A stretch of 64,000 bases of DNA from Micromonospora peucetia (GCF_900091625.1 NZ_FMIC01000002.1:4588001-4652000); one strand, 5' to 3'. Shown: positions 44,370-54,511, counted from the first letter of the stretch. The notes: a model not told the origin generated them from the letters alone. Program-made: numbers and translations.

Positions 44370-47225
44370 ATGCGGTGGTCCGTCCTCGGTCCGGTCCAGG
44401 TCGCTGTCCGGGATCGGGTCCTTCCCATCGGGCGGCCCCAGCAACGCGCGGTGCTCGCGCTGCTGCTGCTCGACGCCGACCGGCTGGTCTCCGTCGATCA
44501 CCTCGTGGCGGCGCTCTGGGCGGACGACCCGCCCGCCAGCGCCCGGACCCAGGTGCAGGTGGGTGTCTGCCGCATCAGGACGGCACTACGGGCCGAGGGA
44601 GCGGCTGACCTGTTGGTCACGCAGGGCAGCGGATACCGGCTCGCGGTGCACGGATCGGCGCTGGACCTGACCGAGTTCGAGATGGCAGTCGAGAAGGCCC
44701 GCATCGAGGAGGCGGCCGGAAGGCCGGATGAGGCGGCGCGGCTGCTGCGCAGCGGCCTGACGTTGTGGCGTGGGCCGGCGCTGAGCGGCGCCGCCGGGGC
44801 ATTCGTCGCCACCGCAGCGGCGGGCCTGGACGAGCGACGCCTGGCCGCCCACGAACGGCTGGCCGCTGTGGAGCTCGGCCTCGGCCGCTTCGCCGAGGTC
44901 GCGCAGACCCTGCGCCCGTTGGTGACCGACCATCCCCTGCGGGAGACGTTGGTGGCCGGTTACCTGCTCGCCCTCGCCGGTGGGGGCCAGCAGGCGGCCG
45001 CGCTGCGCCTCTTCGAGGCGACCCGGATCCGACTCGTCGAGGAGTTGGGAGTGGAACCGGGACCCGAGCTGGCCGCTGCCCACCTGCGGGTGCTACGTGG
45101 GACACCGCTGGCCCTGCCGGCCGCCCCGGCGGTCGTCACGTCGCCGCCCGCGCCCGCGCCGGTGGGACCGCCACCCGCGCAGCTCCCCGCTGATCCCGCC
45201 TGGTTCACGGGCCGGACGGCGGCGCTTCGCGAGCTGGACGCTCTGTTGCCCGCCGACCCCACCGGCGCCGGGACCGCCCAGGCGGTGGTCATCTCCGCCA
45301 TCGCCGGTACGGCCGGGGTGGGCAAGACCACCCTGGCGGTGCACTGGGCGCGCCGAGTCGCAGCCCACTATCCGGACGGTCAGCTCTACGTCAACCTGCG
45401 CGGGTTCGACCTGGACGGCCGGGCCGTGACACCAGGAGAGGCACTCCGCGGTTTCCTGGACGCGCTGCACGTACCGCCCCAGCGGGTGCCCACTGACGTG
45501 GCCGGGCAGGCGGCCCTGCTCCGGACTCTGCTGGCCAACCGGCGGGTGCTGATGCTGCTCGACAACGCCCGCGACGACGCGCAGGTCCGGCCCCTGCTGC
45601 CGGGAGCGCCGGGCAGCCTGGTCGTGGTGACCAGTCGCAACCGGCTCACCGGGCTGGTCGTGAGCGACGGGGCCCATCCGGTGACTGTGGACCTGCTGTC
45701 TCCCCAGGAGTCCCGGGACCTGCTGACCCGCCGGCTCGGCCCGGTCCGTGCCGCTGTCGAGGCGGCGGCCGTCGACGAGGTTGTGCGCTGCTGCGCCGGC
45801 CTTCCCCTGGCGTTGGCCATTGTGGCGGCCCGAGCCGTGCACCACCGGGAGATGCCGCTGGCCGGCCTGGCCGCGGAACTGCGCCATACCCGCCCGGACC
45901 GTCTGGCGGCGCTGGAGACCGGCGACCCCGCGACGGACGTACGGGCGGTCTTCTCCTGGTCCTACCGAGTGTTGGACGCCGCATCCGCCCGACTCTTCCG
46001 GCTCCTCGGGCTGCACCCCGGTCCCGACGTCGCGCGGCCGGCGGTGGCCAGCCTGGCGGGCCTACCGCAGGCTCAGGTCGAGCCGCTACTGACCGGGCTG
46101 GTCCGGGCGCACCTGCTGACCGAGTGGAGCCCCGGGCGGTACGCCATGCACGACCTGCTCCGCTGCTATGCCTCTGAACTCTGTCAGCGGGGCGAACCAG
46201 ACGCCGAGCGCGGGGCGGCCCGACGGCGGATGCTCGACCACTACCTGCATGCGACGTACGCGGCGGACCACCTCCTCGACCCGTACCGACTGGCCCGTCC
46301 GGCGGCGTTGCCGCAGCCGGAACCGGGGGTGACGGTGGGCGACCGTCCAGACCACGCCTGGGCGATCGACTGGTTCGCCGCCGAGCGCCACGTCCTGCTC
46401 GCCGCCGTGGAGCAGGCTGCGGGCACCGGTCTGGACCAGCATGCCTGGATGCTGGCAGCCGCCCTCACCACGTACCTCGACCGCAGTGGGCACTGGCTCG
46501 AACTGGCCGCCGCACACCGGACCGCGCTGGCGGCTGCGCGTCGTTGCGATGACCTGTCCGGGCAGGCCACGGCGCACCGAGGGCTGGCGATCACGTGTAC
46601 CTGGCTCGGCGACCACCCGGCCGCCCGCGGGCACTACAAACGGGTGCTCGAGCTCTACCGCGAGATCGGTGACGACACCGGCCAGGCACACACTCACCTG
46701 GGGGTGAGCTGGGTGTTGGCCCGACAGGGCAGGCACCGGGCGGCGCTCGAAGAGACACGGCGGGCCCTCTGCCTCTACTGGGCCACCGGCGACCAGGTCG
46801 GGCAGGCCAAGGCCCTCAACAACCTTGGCTGGCTGCACGCCCGGGTCGGCGAGCACGGGCCGGCGCTGCGCTGCTGCCGGTCCGCACTGCGCCTGCACGA
46901 GCGGACCGGCGACCGGCACGGCGCGGCCCTGACCTGGGACAGTCTCGGCTACGTCCACCACGGGCGTGGCGAACACGCGCAGGCCGCGGACTGTTACCGC
47001 AGAGCCCTCGCGCTGCACCGGGAACTCGGCGACCGGTACGACGAGGCGGAGGTGCTGGACAACCTCGGCGACAGCCGACGCGCCGCCGGTGACCTCGCCG
47101 GCGCGCGCTCGGCGTGGCGCGAGGCGCTCGTGATCTTCGACGACCTACGTCATCCCGACGCCGACCGACCCAGGTCGAAACTGGCCACCACCGCGCGGCC
47201 GGAACGGCACGCCAAGGTGCGCTGA
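44370..47225 (+). CDS. AfsR/SARP-family regulator (OmpR HTH-BTAD-NB-ARC-TPR)
   Basis: 951 residues; ATG with AAGGGAACG upstream. Order: OmpR-type winged helix (LGPVQVAVRDRVLPIGRPQQ, 1-90), bacterial transcriptional activation domain (about 95-245), a Pro/Ala linker, NB-ARC ATPase (P-loop GTAGVGKTTLAVHW near 313; MLLDNARD Walker B) and C-terminal TPR repeats (about 700-930). Large SARPs of the AfsR kind activate specialised-metabolite genes after sensing nucleotide or phosphorylation state. It is about 20 kb from the NRPS and lanM genes, so direct control of them is unproven. No TTA codon was noticed. Confidence 0.94.
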   Translation: MRWSVLGPVQVAVRDRVLPIGRPQQRAVLALLLLDADRLVSVDHLVAALWADDPPASARTQVQVGVCRIRTALRAEGAADLLVTQGSGYRLAVHGSALDLTEFEMAVEKARIEEAAGRPDEAARLLRSGLTLWRGPALSGAAGAFVATAAAGLDERRLAAHERLAAVELGLGRFAEVAQTLRPLVTDHPLRETLVAGYLLALAGGGQQAAALRLFEATRIRLVEELGVEPGPELAAAHLRVLRGTPLALPAAPAVVTSPPAPAPVGPPPAQLPADPAWFTGRTAALRELDALLPADPTGAGTAQAVVISAIAGTAGVGKTTLAVHWARRVAAHYPDGQLYVNLRGFDLDGRAVTPGEALRGFLDALHVPPQRVPTDVAGQAALLRTLLANRRVLMLLDNARDDAQVRPLLPGAPGSLVVVTSRNRLTGLVVSDGAHPVTVDLLSPQESRDLLTRRLGPVRAAVEAAAVDEVVRCCAGLPLALAIVAARAVHHREMPLAGLAAELRHTRPDRLAALETGDPATDVRAVFSWSYRVLDAASARLFRLLGLHPGPDVARPAVASLAGLPQAQVEPLLTGLVRAHLLTEWSPGRYAMHDLLRCYASELCQRGEPDAERGAARRRMLDHYLHATYAADHLLDPYRLARPAALPQPEPGVTVGDRPDHAWAIDWFAAERHVLLAAVEQAAGTGLDQHAWMLAAALTTYLDRSGHWLELAAAHRTALAAARRCDDLSGQATAHRGLAITCTWLGDHPAARGHYKRVLELYREIGDDTGQAHTHLGVSWVLARQGRHRAALEETRRALCLYWATGDQVGQAKALNNLGWLHARVGEHGPALRCCRSALRLHERTGDRHGAALTWDSLGYVHHGRGEHAQAADCYRRALALHRELGDRYDEAEVLDNLGDSRRAAGDLAGARSAWREALVIFDDLRHPDADRPRSKLATTARPERHAKVR

Positions 47226-47482
47226 CAGCCAACGGAATATCTCGGCTGGGCTGGGAGGACTTCTCGTGCACTCACCGGACCGGCGTTCGTGACTTCACAG
47301 GAGCCTGGCCAGAGGCCCGTCACTGTCTTGTCCATCCCGCCCGGCTGGTGCGCGCCGCCCTGTCTGATGAGGACGAGGACGGTCATCACCACCATTGCAC
47401 AGGTTTACGTCTGTTGCTGGGCGCGCCTACCTTGGGTTCCAGCCGCCCCACACCCAGCCGGTGGCCCCCCGAAGGAGTGGTC

Positions 47483-48112
47483 ATGTCCGTTCGAGCCCTG
47501 CGCCGCCCCGCCGCCGTCGCCCTGGTCGTCGTGCTCGCGGCCAGCGGCTGCACGTCCGCGACGAGTTCCACGGAGTCCACCGCGTCGACGACGGTGACCG
47601 AGGCTCCCGATGACGCGGCTTCGGCACCGGGCGCCGTCGCGACGACCAACGCTCGCGGTGGCTCCGGCACCGCGACGACCAGTGCCCCCGGTGGCTCCAA
47701 CACCGGGCCGACTGGCGGTGGCTCGAAGGGCGGTGGCTCGACCGGCGGCGGCACCGGCAGCAGCGGCAGTCAGTCCGGGACGAAGTCGAGCGGTCCCACC
47801 ATCGCCTACTTCCGGGTCGCCCACAAGCCGTCCTGCCCGGCCGGGACCAACATCAACCCGATCGCCGGGACCCCGGTCCTCGTCGAGTGGAAGGCCAGCA
47901 ACGTCGACTCCGTCGCCCTTTCGATCGACGGCCCCGGCGTGTACGCCGACGACTACCCGGCGGCCGGCAGCGAGGCTTTCAACTTTCCCTGTTCCGGCGG
48001 CGGGGGCGACATCCAGAAGCACACGTACCTGCTGACGGTCCGCAACGCCCACGGCACGCAGACGAGGACCCTCGTGGTGAGCGCCCGGGTGCACGACATC
48101 CCGGTGGTGTGA
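47483..48112 (+). CDS. Small lipoprotein with Gly/Ser/Thr-rich linker
   Basis: 209 residues; ATG 47483 has GAAGGAGTGG upstream. Lipoprotein signal with lipobox LAASGC (Cys about 24), then about 85 residues of low-complexity Ser/Thr/Gly, typical of wall-spanning linkers. The C-terminal domain of about 100 residues (PTIAYFRVAHKPSCPAG to HDIPVV) has an Ig-like look, with WKASNVDSVALSIDGPGVY and LLTVRNAHGTQTRTLVVSA strands and two Cys. No function is recognised; a surface-displayed binding domain is the modest inference. Confidence 0.85.
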   Translation: MSVRALRRPAAVALVVVLAASGCTSATSSTESTASTTVTEAPDDAASAPGAVATTNARGGSGTATTSAPGGSNTGPTGGGSKGGGSTGGGTGSSGSQSGTKSSGPTIAYFRVAHKPSCPAGTNINPIAGTPVLVEWKASNVDSVALSIDGPGVYADDYPAAGSEAFNFPCSGGGGDIQKHTYLLTVRNAHGTQTRTLVVSARVHDIPVV

Positions 48113-48202
48113 CCAGCACCTCCTGATCGGCTCCGAGGGTGGATCCGAGGTGGCCACTGGGGGAGAGAATGAGGCTGAGCGTCTGGTCGTAGGTCGCGAA
48201 GA

Positions 48203-49930
48203 TCACCGGCGTGGGTGTAGCAGCCCTGCCCGGGCCTGGAGGGTTGCCGTTGCGGCCTCCAGTTCGTCCTCGTCGGTGAACGTGGTGTTGCCCTGGTACG
48301 TGACCCCTGGGGGTGGGTCCGCGGCGCCGATGGGGTCGGCGTCCCAGAAGTTGTTCCGATAGACCACGTTCTCCAGCGGCGGCGAGACGGTCAGGACGGA
48401 GGTGCTGTCCGCGCGGAGGACGATGTTCTCCTCGACGGTGACCCACGTCGCGCCGTAGTCGGTGTAGAGCCCGAAGTTGTACGGCGTGCGGGTGTCGGTG
48501 ATGAGGTTGCCTCTGATCACCGCGCCGTTGTCGGATGAGCTGCCCTGGGGTCCGGACAGGTAGACGCCACCCCCGTCAGCCAGTACGCCCATGGTGCGGG
48601 CGGTGAGGTTGTGCAGGATGCGGGTCCGCTCGCCTGGCCCGGCGACAATGCCACAGTGCGGCACGTCGGTGACCTCGTTGTGCGCGACCGTGCAGCTACG
48701 GGTATCCGTGATCGCGATGCCGGGGGAGCCGGAGTACTCCAGTCCGATGTGGTGGACGCGGTTGTCCTCGATCAGGACCGCGGTGGCATCGGTGACCGTG
48801 ATGGCCGAGGCCGACAGCGTGTCGAAGTCGCAGCCGCGTACCGTCAGGTTTGAGCCGCGCGAGAATCCGGCACCGGTCGCGCCCATCCGGGTGAAGCGGC
48901 ACCCCTCGATCTCCACCCGGGCGCTGTCGTCGAACTGGACGCAGGCGGGAATTGTGGATGATTCAGCCGGGACCATGACCCAGGCCCCTTCGTCGAAGGC
49001 GACCTGGTCGATCGGACCCCCCTCGTAGAAGTCGTTCCCGTGGTAGTGCAGGAATCCCCGCTCGCGGCCGGGCCGCAGCCAGGTGGCGTCAGCGAAGACC
49101 AGGCCGCGGAAGCTGACATCACACGTACCCTCGGCGTGGAGCAGTGTCTCCAGGACCGGGGCGACCACCCTGGTTTGTTCCGGATGCTCGCCCTCGCGGG
49201 GCAGATAGCGCAGGACGTGCTTGCCGGGGCGTGAGCGGTCGAGGACGAAGGTGCCGGGCTCGGTGAGGAACGAGGCGTCGTTCTCCACGCGGGAAGGCAG
49301 GCCGGGGCCGTTGGTGGTCTGGCCCTCGTATGCGGAGTTGTACAGGTCGACGGCCCAGCCGAAGGCCGGTTGGACCATGGTGATCGTGACCGGGCCGTCG
49401 CCGGTCACCGTGGCGACGGCGCAGCGGGCCTCGGTCCAGGGGTAGACACCCCGATAGACGAACTCGACGTCGGCGGGGCTGTGCCAGCCCAGCGGACCGG
49501 CGCTGCCGAGGAGGTAACCGGTCGCGGTTGCCGTCGCTGAGCCCGGCAGGCCGTCGATGCCGGCGCGTTCGACCCTGCGGCCAGCCACGTGAAGTTGGCG
49601 GGTGTCCAGGTCGCCCACCTCGGCCAGCCATACGCCATCATCGACTCGCCAACCGGTGACCTCACGGCCGCCGCTGATGACTACCTCCTCCTGGGACTCG
49701 AGCCCATAGCCGTAAGCCTGGTACACGATCCGGTGCCCGTGCCGGCCGGAGTCGGCGCCGGTCAACTTGAAGGGCGCGGTCAGTGAGTGGGTGCCGGCTC
49801 TGAGATTGACCACGACATCGCCGTCCGCCGCCCTGGCCGCCTCGCGGGCCCGGGTGATCGTGGCGAACGGTCGCTCCGCCGTGCCAGGCCATGCGTCGTC
49901 GCCCGTGAGGGCGACGTAAAACTCAACCAT
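48203..49930 (-). CDS. Right-handed parallel beta-helix protein
   Basis: 575 residues; ATG 49930 with GAGAGGTGG upstream. It starts with EFYVALTGDDAWPGTAERPF and TITRAREAAR, the entry motif of pectate-lyase-like beta-helix enzymes. The C-terminal two thirds are helix rungs (VEIEGCRFTRMG, VRGCDFDTLSASAITV, LIEDNRVHHIGLEY, VAHNEVTDVPHCGIV). No signal peptide is visible, which is unusual for a polysaccharide-active beta-helix. Probably a glycoside hydrolase or lyase of uncharacterised specificity. It is followed by a peptide deformylase gene with no evident functional link. Confidence 0.87.
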   Translation of the reverse strand: MVEFYVALTGDDAWPGTAERPFATITRAREAARAADGDVVVNLRAGTHSLTAPFKLTGADSGRHGHRIVYQAYGYGLESQEEVVISGGREVTGWRVDDGVWLAEVGDLDTRQLHVAGRRVERAGIDGLPGSATATATGYLLGSAGPLGWHSPADVEFVYRGVYPWTEARCAVATVTGDGPVTITMVQPAFGWAVDLYNSAYEGQTTNGPGLPSRVENDASFLTEPGTFVLDRSRPGKHVLRYLPREGEHPEQTRVVAPVLETLLHAEGTCDVSFRGLVFADATWLRPGRERGFLHYHGNDFYEGGPIDQVAFDEGAWVMVPAESSTIPACVQFDDSARVEIEGCRFTRMGATGAGFSRGSNLTVRGCDFDTLSASAITVTDATAVLIEDNRVHHIGLEYSGSPGIAITDTRSCTVAHNEVTDVPHCGIVAGPGERTRILHNLTARTMGVLADGGGVYLSGPQGSSSDNGAVIRGNLITDTRTPYNFGLYTDYGATWVTVEENIVLRADSTSVLTVSPPLENVVYRNNFWDADPIGAADPPPGVTYQGNTTFTDEDELEAATATLQARAGLLHPRR

Positions 49931-49954
49931 GGCGTACCACCTCTCGGACAACCG

Positions 49955-50509
49955 TCACAGCTGGGTGTCCTGCTCGATCCCGGCGCCGACGCCGGGGTGT
50001 TCGGCGCTGGCGGCCAGGATCTGCTTGCGCTGCTTGACGGGAAGCCGGTCGACGTAGGCGAGGCCGTCGAGGTGGTCGACCTCGTGCTGGAAGCAGCGGG
50101 CGAGGGTGCCGGTGCCGTCCAGGCGGATCGGCTCGCCGTGCAGATCGACCCCGGTGACGGCGGCGGTGCCGGACCGGGCCAGGTCGGCGTGCTGCCCCGG
50201 CACGGACAGGCATCCCTCGGAGTCGATCACCAGTTCCCGCTGCTCAGGCAGGTGAAGCACCGGGTTGATCACGTGGGTGACGGTGTGGGCGCCGGTGGCA
50301 TCGGGGCAGTCCACGACGAAGATCCGGGCATCGACACCGATCTGGTTGGCGGCCAGGCCCACCCCGTTGGCCGCGTACATGCTGGCGAACATGTCGTCGA
50401 CGAGTGCGGCGAGCGCGTCGTCGAACACGGTCACCGGGGCGCACCGGCGGTGCAGGACCGGGGTGCCGTAACGGGTGATCGGCCTCGGGGTGCCGGCATG
50501 CCTATCCAT
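49955..50509 (-). CDS. def: Peptide deformylase
   Basis: 184 residues from ATG 50509. All three family motifs are intact: GVGLAANQ (49-56), EGCLS (98-102, metal-ligand Cys) and HEVDH (142-146). It removes the N-formyl group from nascent proteins. The gene is alone, not next to fmt or priA as housekeeping copies often are, so it may be a second copy. Extra deformylases can protect producers of deformylase inhibitors, but nothing else here points to one. It is not coupled to the beta-helix gene, which begins 24 bases beyond its stop. Confidence 0.94.
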   Translation of the reverse strand: MDRHAGTPRPITRYGTPVLHRRCAPVTVFDDALAALVDDMFASMYAANGVGLAANQIGVDARIFVVDCPDATGAHTVTHVINPVLHLPEQRELVIDSEGCLSVPGQHADLARSGTAAVTGVDLHGEPIRLDGTGTLARCFQHEVDHLDGLAYVDRLPVKQRKQILAASAEHPGVGAGIEQDTQL

Positions 50510-50808
50510 AGTCGCCCATCCTAGGCAACTGCATGGTGGTGGCAGTACCAGAGGGAGCGCTGTCCCGCCGGTGACCTCGACCAAGCCCGGCCGGGCCACG
50601 GCGCGGGGCTGAGTGCCGCGCCGCGGCCCATCACCTCGTGGAATGAACTTCACCTCTGGGAGGGGCGCGCTCGGGCCGTCGAGCAGATGCCCCGCCGCCC
50701 CCGCAGGTGCAGATCGAAGAACGCGAGGGGGTACGCCTGCTGGATCCGCAGCGCCCGAGCGGGATGGGGAGGGTACCGATCCAGCCCTGAAGCTCCTCGT
50801 CACGGCCC
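50510..50808. other. Intergenic region, no feature seen
   Basis: 299 bases between the deformylase start and the NACHT gene end. Short frames here show no ribosome site or recognisable domain. Confidence 0.5.
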
Positions 50809-53800
50809 CTACCCGGTGTCGAAATCTGACGGGTCGTACGGCTGGTCGTAGAGATCCGGGAACGGGTCGTGGTCGACCGACAGCGGTGCCGGGGTCGCCC
50901 GCAGCAACTGCGTGACCGCCTCGTCCGACACGCCGTGCACGCCGCCGGTCATGCTGACGTGCTCGAGCTTCGGCAGGCCGTAGAGCCCGGAGATGTCGGT
51001 GAGTGAGGTGCACCGGTCGAGCGTGACCCGGCGCAGGTTTCGTAACCCCTCAAGGAAGTCGAGGTTCCAGATTCCGGCGCCGCTCAGGTCCAGTTTCTCG
51101 ATCGACCGGCACTCCCGCAGGGCGGCTGCCGTCCGCAGGTTGGTGGCACCGGTGACGCGCAGGTCGGCGAGGCGGGGCAGCGAGCCGATCAGCGCGATCG
51201 AGTCCAGCTCCGCCGCGCCATCGATGGCGAGCTGCCGCAGTTCGCGCAGCGAAGCCAGCCGGGTGAGGGCCGCTGAGGTCGTATGGCCCGACAAGCGCAC
51301 CGACGTCAGGCCTGGCGGCAGCTCCGGGAGCGCCACGCCGTCGGCCAGACGCAGCTCGAGGCGCCGCAGCCCGCCGCAGGTGGCGATCCCGGCCGCGTCG
51401 GTGACACCCTTGACGGTCCGAGCCCGCAGGGTGCGCAGTTCCGGCAGGCCGGCGCAGATGTCGAGCGATCCGAGATTGCAGTCCGTGATCGACAGCGTGG
51501 TGAGCGTCGACAGCCCGGCGACCACGGAGAAGTCCGCCACCCCGATGGCGCCGTCGACGCAGAGGACCCGCAGCCCGGGAAGCCCGCCGACCGGCCGGAG
51601 GTCGACGATCTCCGGGCACTCGACGAGGTACAGCTCGCGCAGTGCCGGTAGATCGGCGATGGCGGAGATCTCGGCGAGGTGCGGGTTGCGGCTGAGATTG
51701 AGTCGCCGGAGTCGGGTCAGCGGCACGATGCCGGCCGCGGACCGCAGGCTCGGCAGTCGCTGGGCGTCGAGATCACGCAAACCGCGCAGCGGCAAGACGA
51801 ACGACAGGTCGGGCCGGCCGAGGTCGGCCTCCACCCGGGCCGATTGCAGGGTGGGGATGGATGCGGCTGCGGTTACCTGTTCCGCCGTGCCCAGCGGCAC
51901 CAGCCGTTGGGAAAGGTCGACGTTTCGCAGCACCTTGGCGGCGTAAGCGGACGGTTCGAAGTAGCCCCAGTTGTCCACGAACACCTGGGCGACCTCGCGA
52001 CCTCGCGCCGACTGGCTGTGCCGCGCGATCGTGTTCAACGCCTCCGGTCCGCCGATCTGGGCCGCCGCGGAGACGCATGCCTCGACCACCGCCGCCGACA
52101 TGTCGTCGCGGACGTCGAGCCACGGCAGCAACGCCTCACCGAGGCCGGGCAGCAGTTCGGCTTCCGCCACCGAGCGCGGTGGCAGTACCGCCGACACCGC
52201 CTGGCGGGCCGCGGCCGCGACCTCGGGGTCGACCTGCCCGGCGGCGGTGACGCACTCCGCGACCAGGAGAAGGATCTCGCGGTGCGGGGCGGCATCGGGC
52301 CTGGCCGCCGCCAGCAGCCGCCGGACGAGCCTCGTCGCGAAGTCCCGCTGCCCGGCGGTCCCCGCGGCGAAGGCCAGCACCCGGTGCCAGTCCTGGGACT
52401 CGACGTTGCGTAGCAGCCCCTCGACGTCGCCGCGGTAGCCGAACGCCCGGCCGGTCAGGAACTCCTGGATCGATCGGTGCACGAAGTGGCCCTGATTGTT
52501 GCCGACGCGTTGGAACACCACGCTGCGGTCGAGGAAGTGGTCGAGCACCTCACCGCCGGACATGCGGACGGCGACCATGCCCCTCAGTTCGGCGTCGAGC
52601 ACCTCCAGCGCGGTCGGCTCGGTGATGTTGTCGGCGATTCGTGCGTCGAACCTGCCGCCGAACTCGATGAGCTGCGCCAACGGCCGGAGGCGAATCGTCG
52701 CCTTCGATCGGACGGTCATGAAGGCGGCGAGCGACTGCAACAGCAGCAGCTTCTCCCGGGACGCCAACTGGAAGTCGCCCTGCGGCACCTGTTTGCCCCG
52801 CTCGCGGAGGTCGACGAGGGTCGTGACCACCTGGTCGTACAGGTCGACACGGCTGTCAGGCGCCGCGCCGGAGAGCCGGTTGGCGTAGAGGGCGCTCAGC
52901 ATCGCGCACAGCAGCGGGGTCTTGCCCAGGTCGATGACGTTGCGGTTGGTGCGCAGGTCAGCTAGCAGGTGGTCGCGCCGCTCGACGTACTTGGTCCGGT
53001 CCTCGGGTGAACTCGCGCTGATCAACGCCTTGAACCACCGGCGTACACACTCCTGAGCCTCGTCCGGCGTGGTCTCGAGCAGACCCAGCTGCTGGAACCC
53101 GTGCGCCGCGAACCGTGCGTAGTCGACGTTGTCGGGCCGGGACGTGACGACGTAGTGGGCGGCGGGATGGGCCTCGACGACCTTCTCCATCCACGCCATC
53201 GTCGAGGTGACGTCATGCGGCGCCAACTCGTCGAGCCCATCGAAGATGACGATGGCGCGGCCGGCATCGAGTTTCTTCTGGATCCAGCTGACCAACTCCG
53301 CTTTGCCCCGATGCGCCGAAGCCCGGACCATGCTCTCGTACGACGGCCGGGTGCCGCCGCTGTGCACGTGGCGCAGTTGGACGACGATCGGCACGCAGTC
53401 CTGCAGGTGCGAGAGCGTCACGGGGAGCCGCTGCTCGGCGAGCGTGATCGCGAGCCACTGGGTGATCGTCGTCTTGCCCGATCCCGCGATGCCGGTGAGC
53501 AGGATGCGGACGCCATCGGTGCCACGTGCCATGACTGCCTTGACCGCGCGGCCCAGTGTCGCATCGACCTTCAGGGGGTCACGGTCAGTGGCCTCGGCGC
53601 TCCTGTGGGTGTCCGACGGCGCGTGCGGCGGCGTCGAACGTAGCCGCATGTACGCGACGCGCACCGGCTGTCGACGCAGCTCGGCCGGGAGATTGAGGCC
53701 GATCAGCTCGGAGTACTTGTACTCCGTGACGATGTCCGTGCGGTATGCGGCCTCCAGCCGGCTCTCCTCCGGCAACGCGTCGGCACGGTACTGGGGCAGG

Positions 53801-54360
53801 ACGATGTTGGCAATCGCCGCATCGAGCATGAAGTCGAGCTTGCGAGTGGTGATGTAGGTTTCCCAGACCACCTCGCTGTCGAAGCCGGGCAGGTCGCGGA
53901 CCATGCCGACGACGTATGCGCACGCCTCGCGGAGAAAGATGTCGCCATACCGGATGGCGGCTTCGCCGAGATCTGCCTGCCGCCACGCGTGCCGTGCGGC
54001 TGGACGCAGCTGGTCGTACAAGACCTCCTCCGTGACAGCGCCCCGGACAAAGCCCTCCATCGTGGGATTGGCCTTCTTCAACGACGCGACGACGCCCTCC
54101 ACCGCGAGGTCGCGCTCCGCTTCGTCGAGCGAGGGGAACTCGACCGCCTCGATTCGTTCGAGGCGCAGGGCGATGTGGTCGGCAGCCTCCTCCAGGCGCC
54201 GCGGCAGGGCTCGGGCCGCCCGGCTGTTCTGGTCGAGGCCCGAGATGGCGGAACTGATGTCGCGGATCGCGTCGATCCGATCGGCGGAGCTCGGGAACAG
54301 CAGCTTGAACGCGGAGAAGATGATCGAGTTCGCGAGACCGTCTTGACGCGGCTTGGTCAC
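50809..54360 (-). CDS. NACHT NTPase with leucine-rich repeats (bacterial NLR-like protein)
   Basis: 1183 residues from GTG 54360, preceded by GAGGGGGG; an in-frame ATG at 54477 is possible. N-terminal alpha-helical region (1-240) of a kind seen in bacterial NACHT proteins. The NACHT module has Walker A GIAGSGKTT (about 290-298) and the diagnostic Walker B IVIFDGLDEL (about 370-379), sensor SRPDN and a winged-helix/helical part. The C-terminus has about a dozen leucine-rich repeats (LRRLNLSRNPHLAEI, LRELYLVECPEIVDL and so on). It has the tripartite plan of animal NLR immune receptors. Bacterial NACHT proteins include anti-phage sensors, so a defence role is likely, with the LRRs sensing a ligand and the N-terminus as effector. 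It is a single-gene system with no defence partners beside it. Confidence 0.92.
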   Translation of the reverse strand: MTKPRQDGLANSIIFSAFKLLFPSSADRIDAIRDISSAISGLDQNSRAARALPRRLEEAADHIALRLERIEAVEFPSLDEAERDLAVEGVVASLKKANPTMEGFVRGAVTEEVLYDQLRPAARHAWRQADLGEAAIRYGDIFLREACAYVVGMVRDLPGFDSEVVWETYITTRKLDFMLDAAIANIVLPQYRADALPEESRLEAAYRTDIVTEYKYSELIGLNLPAELRRQPVRVAYMRLRSTPPHAPSDTHRSAEATDRDPLKVDATLGRAVKAVMARGTDGVRILLTGIAGSGKTTITQWLAITLAEQRLPVTLSHLQDCVPIVVQLRHVHSGGTRPSYESMVRASAHRGKAELVSWIQKKLDAGRAIVIFDGLDELAPHDVTSTMAWMEKVVEAHPAAHYVVTSRPDNVDYARFAAHGFQQLGLLETTPDEAQECVRRWFKALISASSPEDRTKYVERRDHLLADLRTNRNVIDLGKTPLLCAMLSALYANRLSGAAPDSRVDLYDQVVTTLVDLRERGKQVPQGDFQLASREKLLLLQSLAAFMTVRSKATIRLRPLAQLIEFGGRFDARIADNITEPTALEVLDAELRGMVAVRMSGGEVLDHFLDRSVVFQRVGNNQGHFVHRSIQEFLTGRAFGYRGDVEGLLRNVESQDWHRVLAFAAGTAGQRDFATRLVRRLLAAARPDAAPHREILLLVAECVTAAGQVDPEVAAAARQAVSAVLPPRSVAEAELLPGLGEALLPWLDVRDDMSAAVVEACVSAAAQIGGPEALNTIARHSQSARGREVAQVFVDNWGYFEPSAYAAKVLRNVDLSQRLVPLGTAEQVTAAASIPTLQSARVEADLGRPDLSFVLPLRGLRDLDAQRLPSLRSAAGIVPLTRLRRLNLSRNPHLAEISAIADLPALRELYLVECPEIVDLRPVGGLPGLRVLCVDGAIGVADFSVVAGLSTLTTLSITDCNLGSLDICAGLPELRTLRARTVKGVTDAAGIATCGGLRRLELRLADGVALPELPPGLTSVRLSGHTTSAALTRLASLRELRQLAIDGAAELDSIALIGSLPRLADLRVTGATNLRTAAALRECRSIEKLDLSGAGIWNLDFLEGLRNLRRVTLDRCTSLTDISGLYGLPKLEHVSMTGGVHGVSDEAVTQLLRATPAPLSVDHDPFPDLYDQPYDPSDFDTG

Positions 54361-54487
54361 CAGCCCCCCTCGCCGGATAGCGACGTGGTTCGTTGTATCA
54401 ACTGGCAGCCGAGCGGACAATCGGGCGATCGGATTCTCAGTGTCCACACCGCCACGCAGGCGCTGTTCGATGACCAAGCCCGGGTGG

Positions 54488-54511
54488 GGCCTCAGCCGTA
54501 CGGGTGAGGCC
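54488..54511. repeat. Inverted repeat between NACHT and crcB genes
   Basis: GGCCTCA, 10-base loop, TGAGGCC, in the 198-base divergent region. It could be an operator or a barrier between the divergent units. Confidence 0.35.

Noticed and set aside
47226..47482. Upstream extension of the small lipoprotein gene (frame open from 47114)
   Set aside because: The extension lacks a signal sequence and overlaps the SARP gene end. ATG 47483 has a strong ribosome site directly before a lipoprotein signal.
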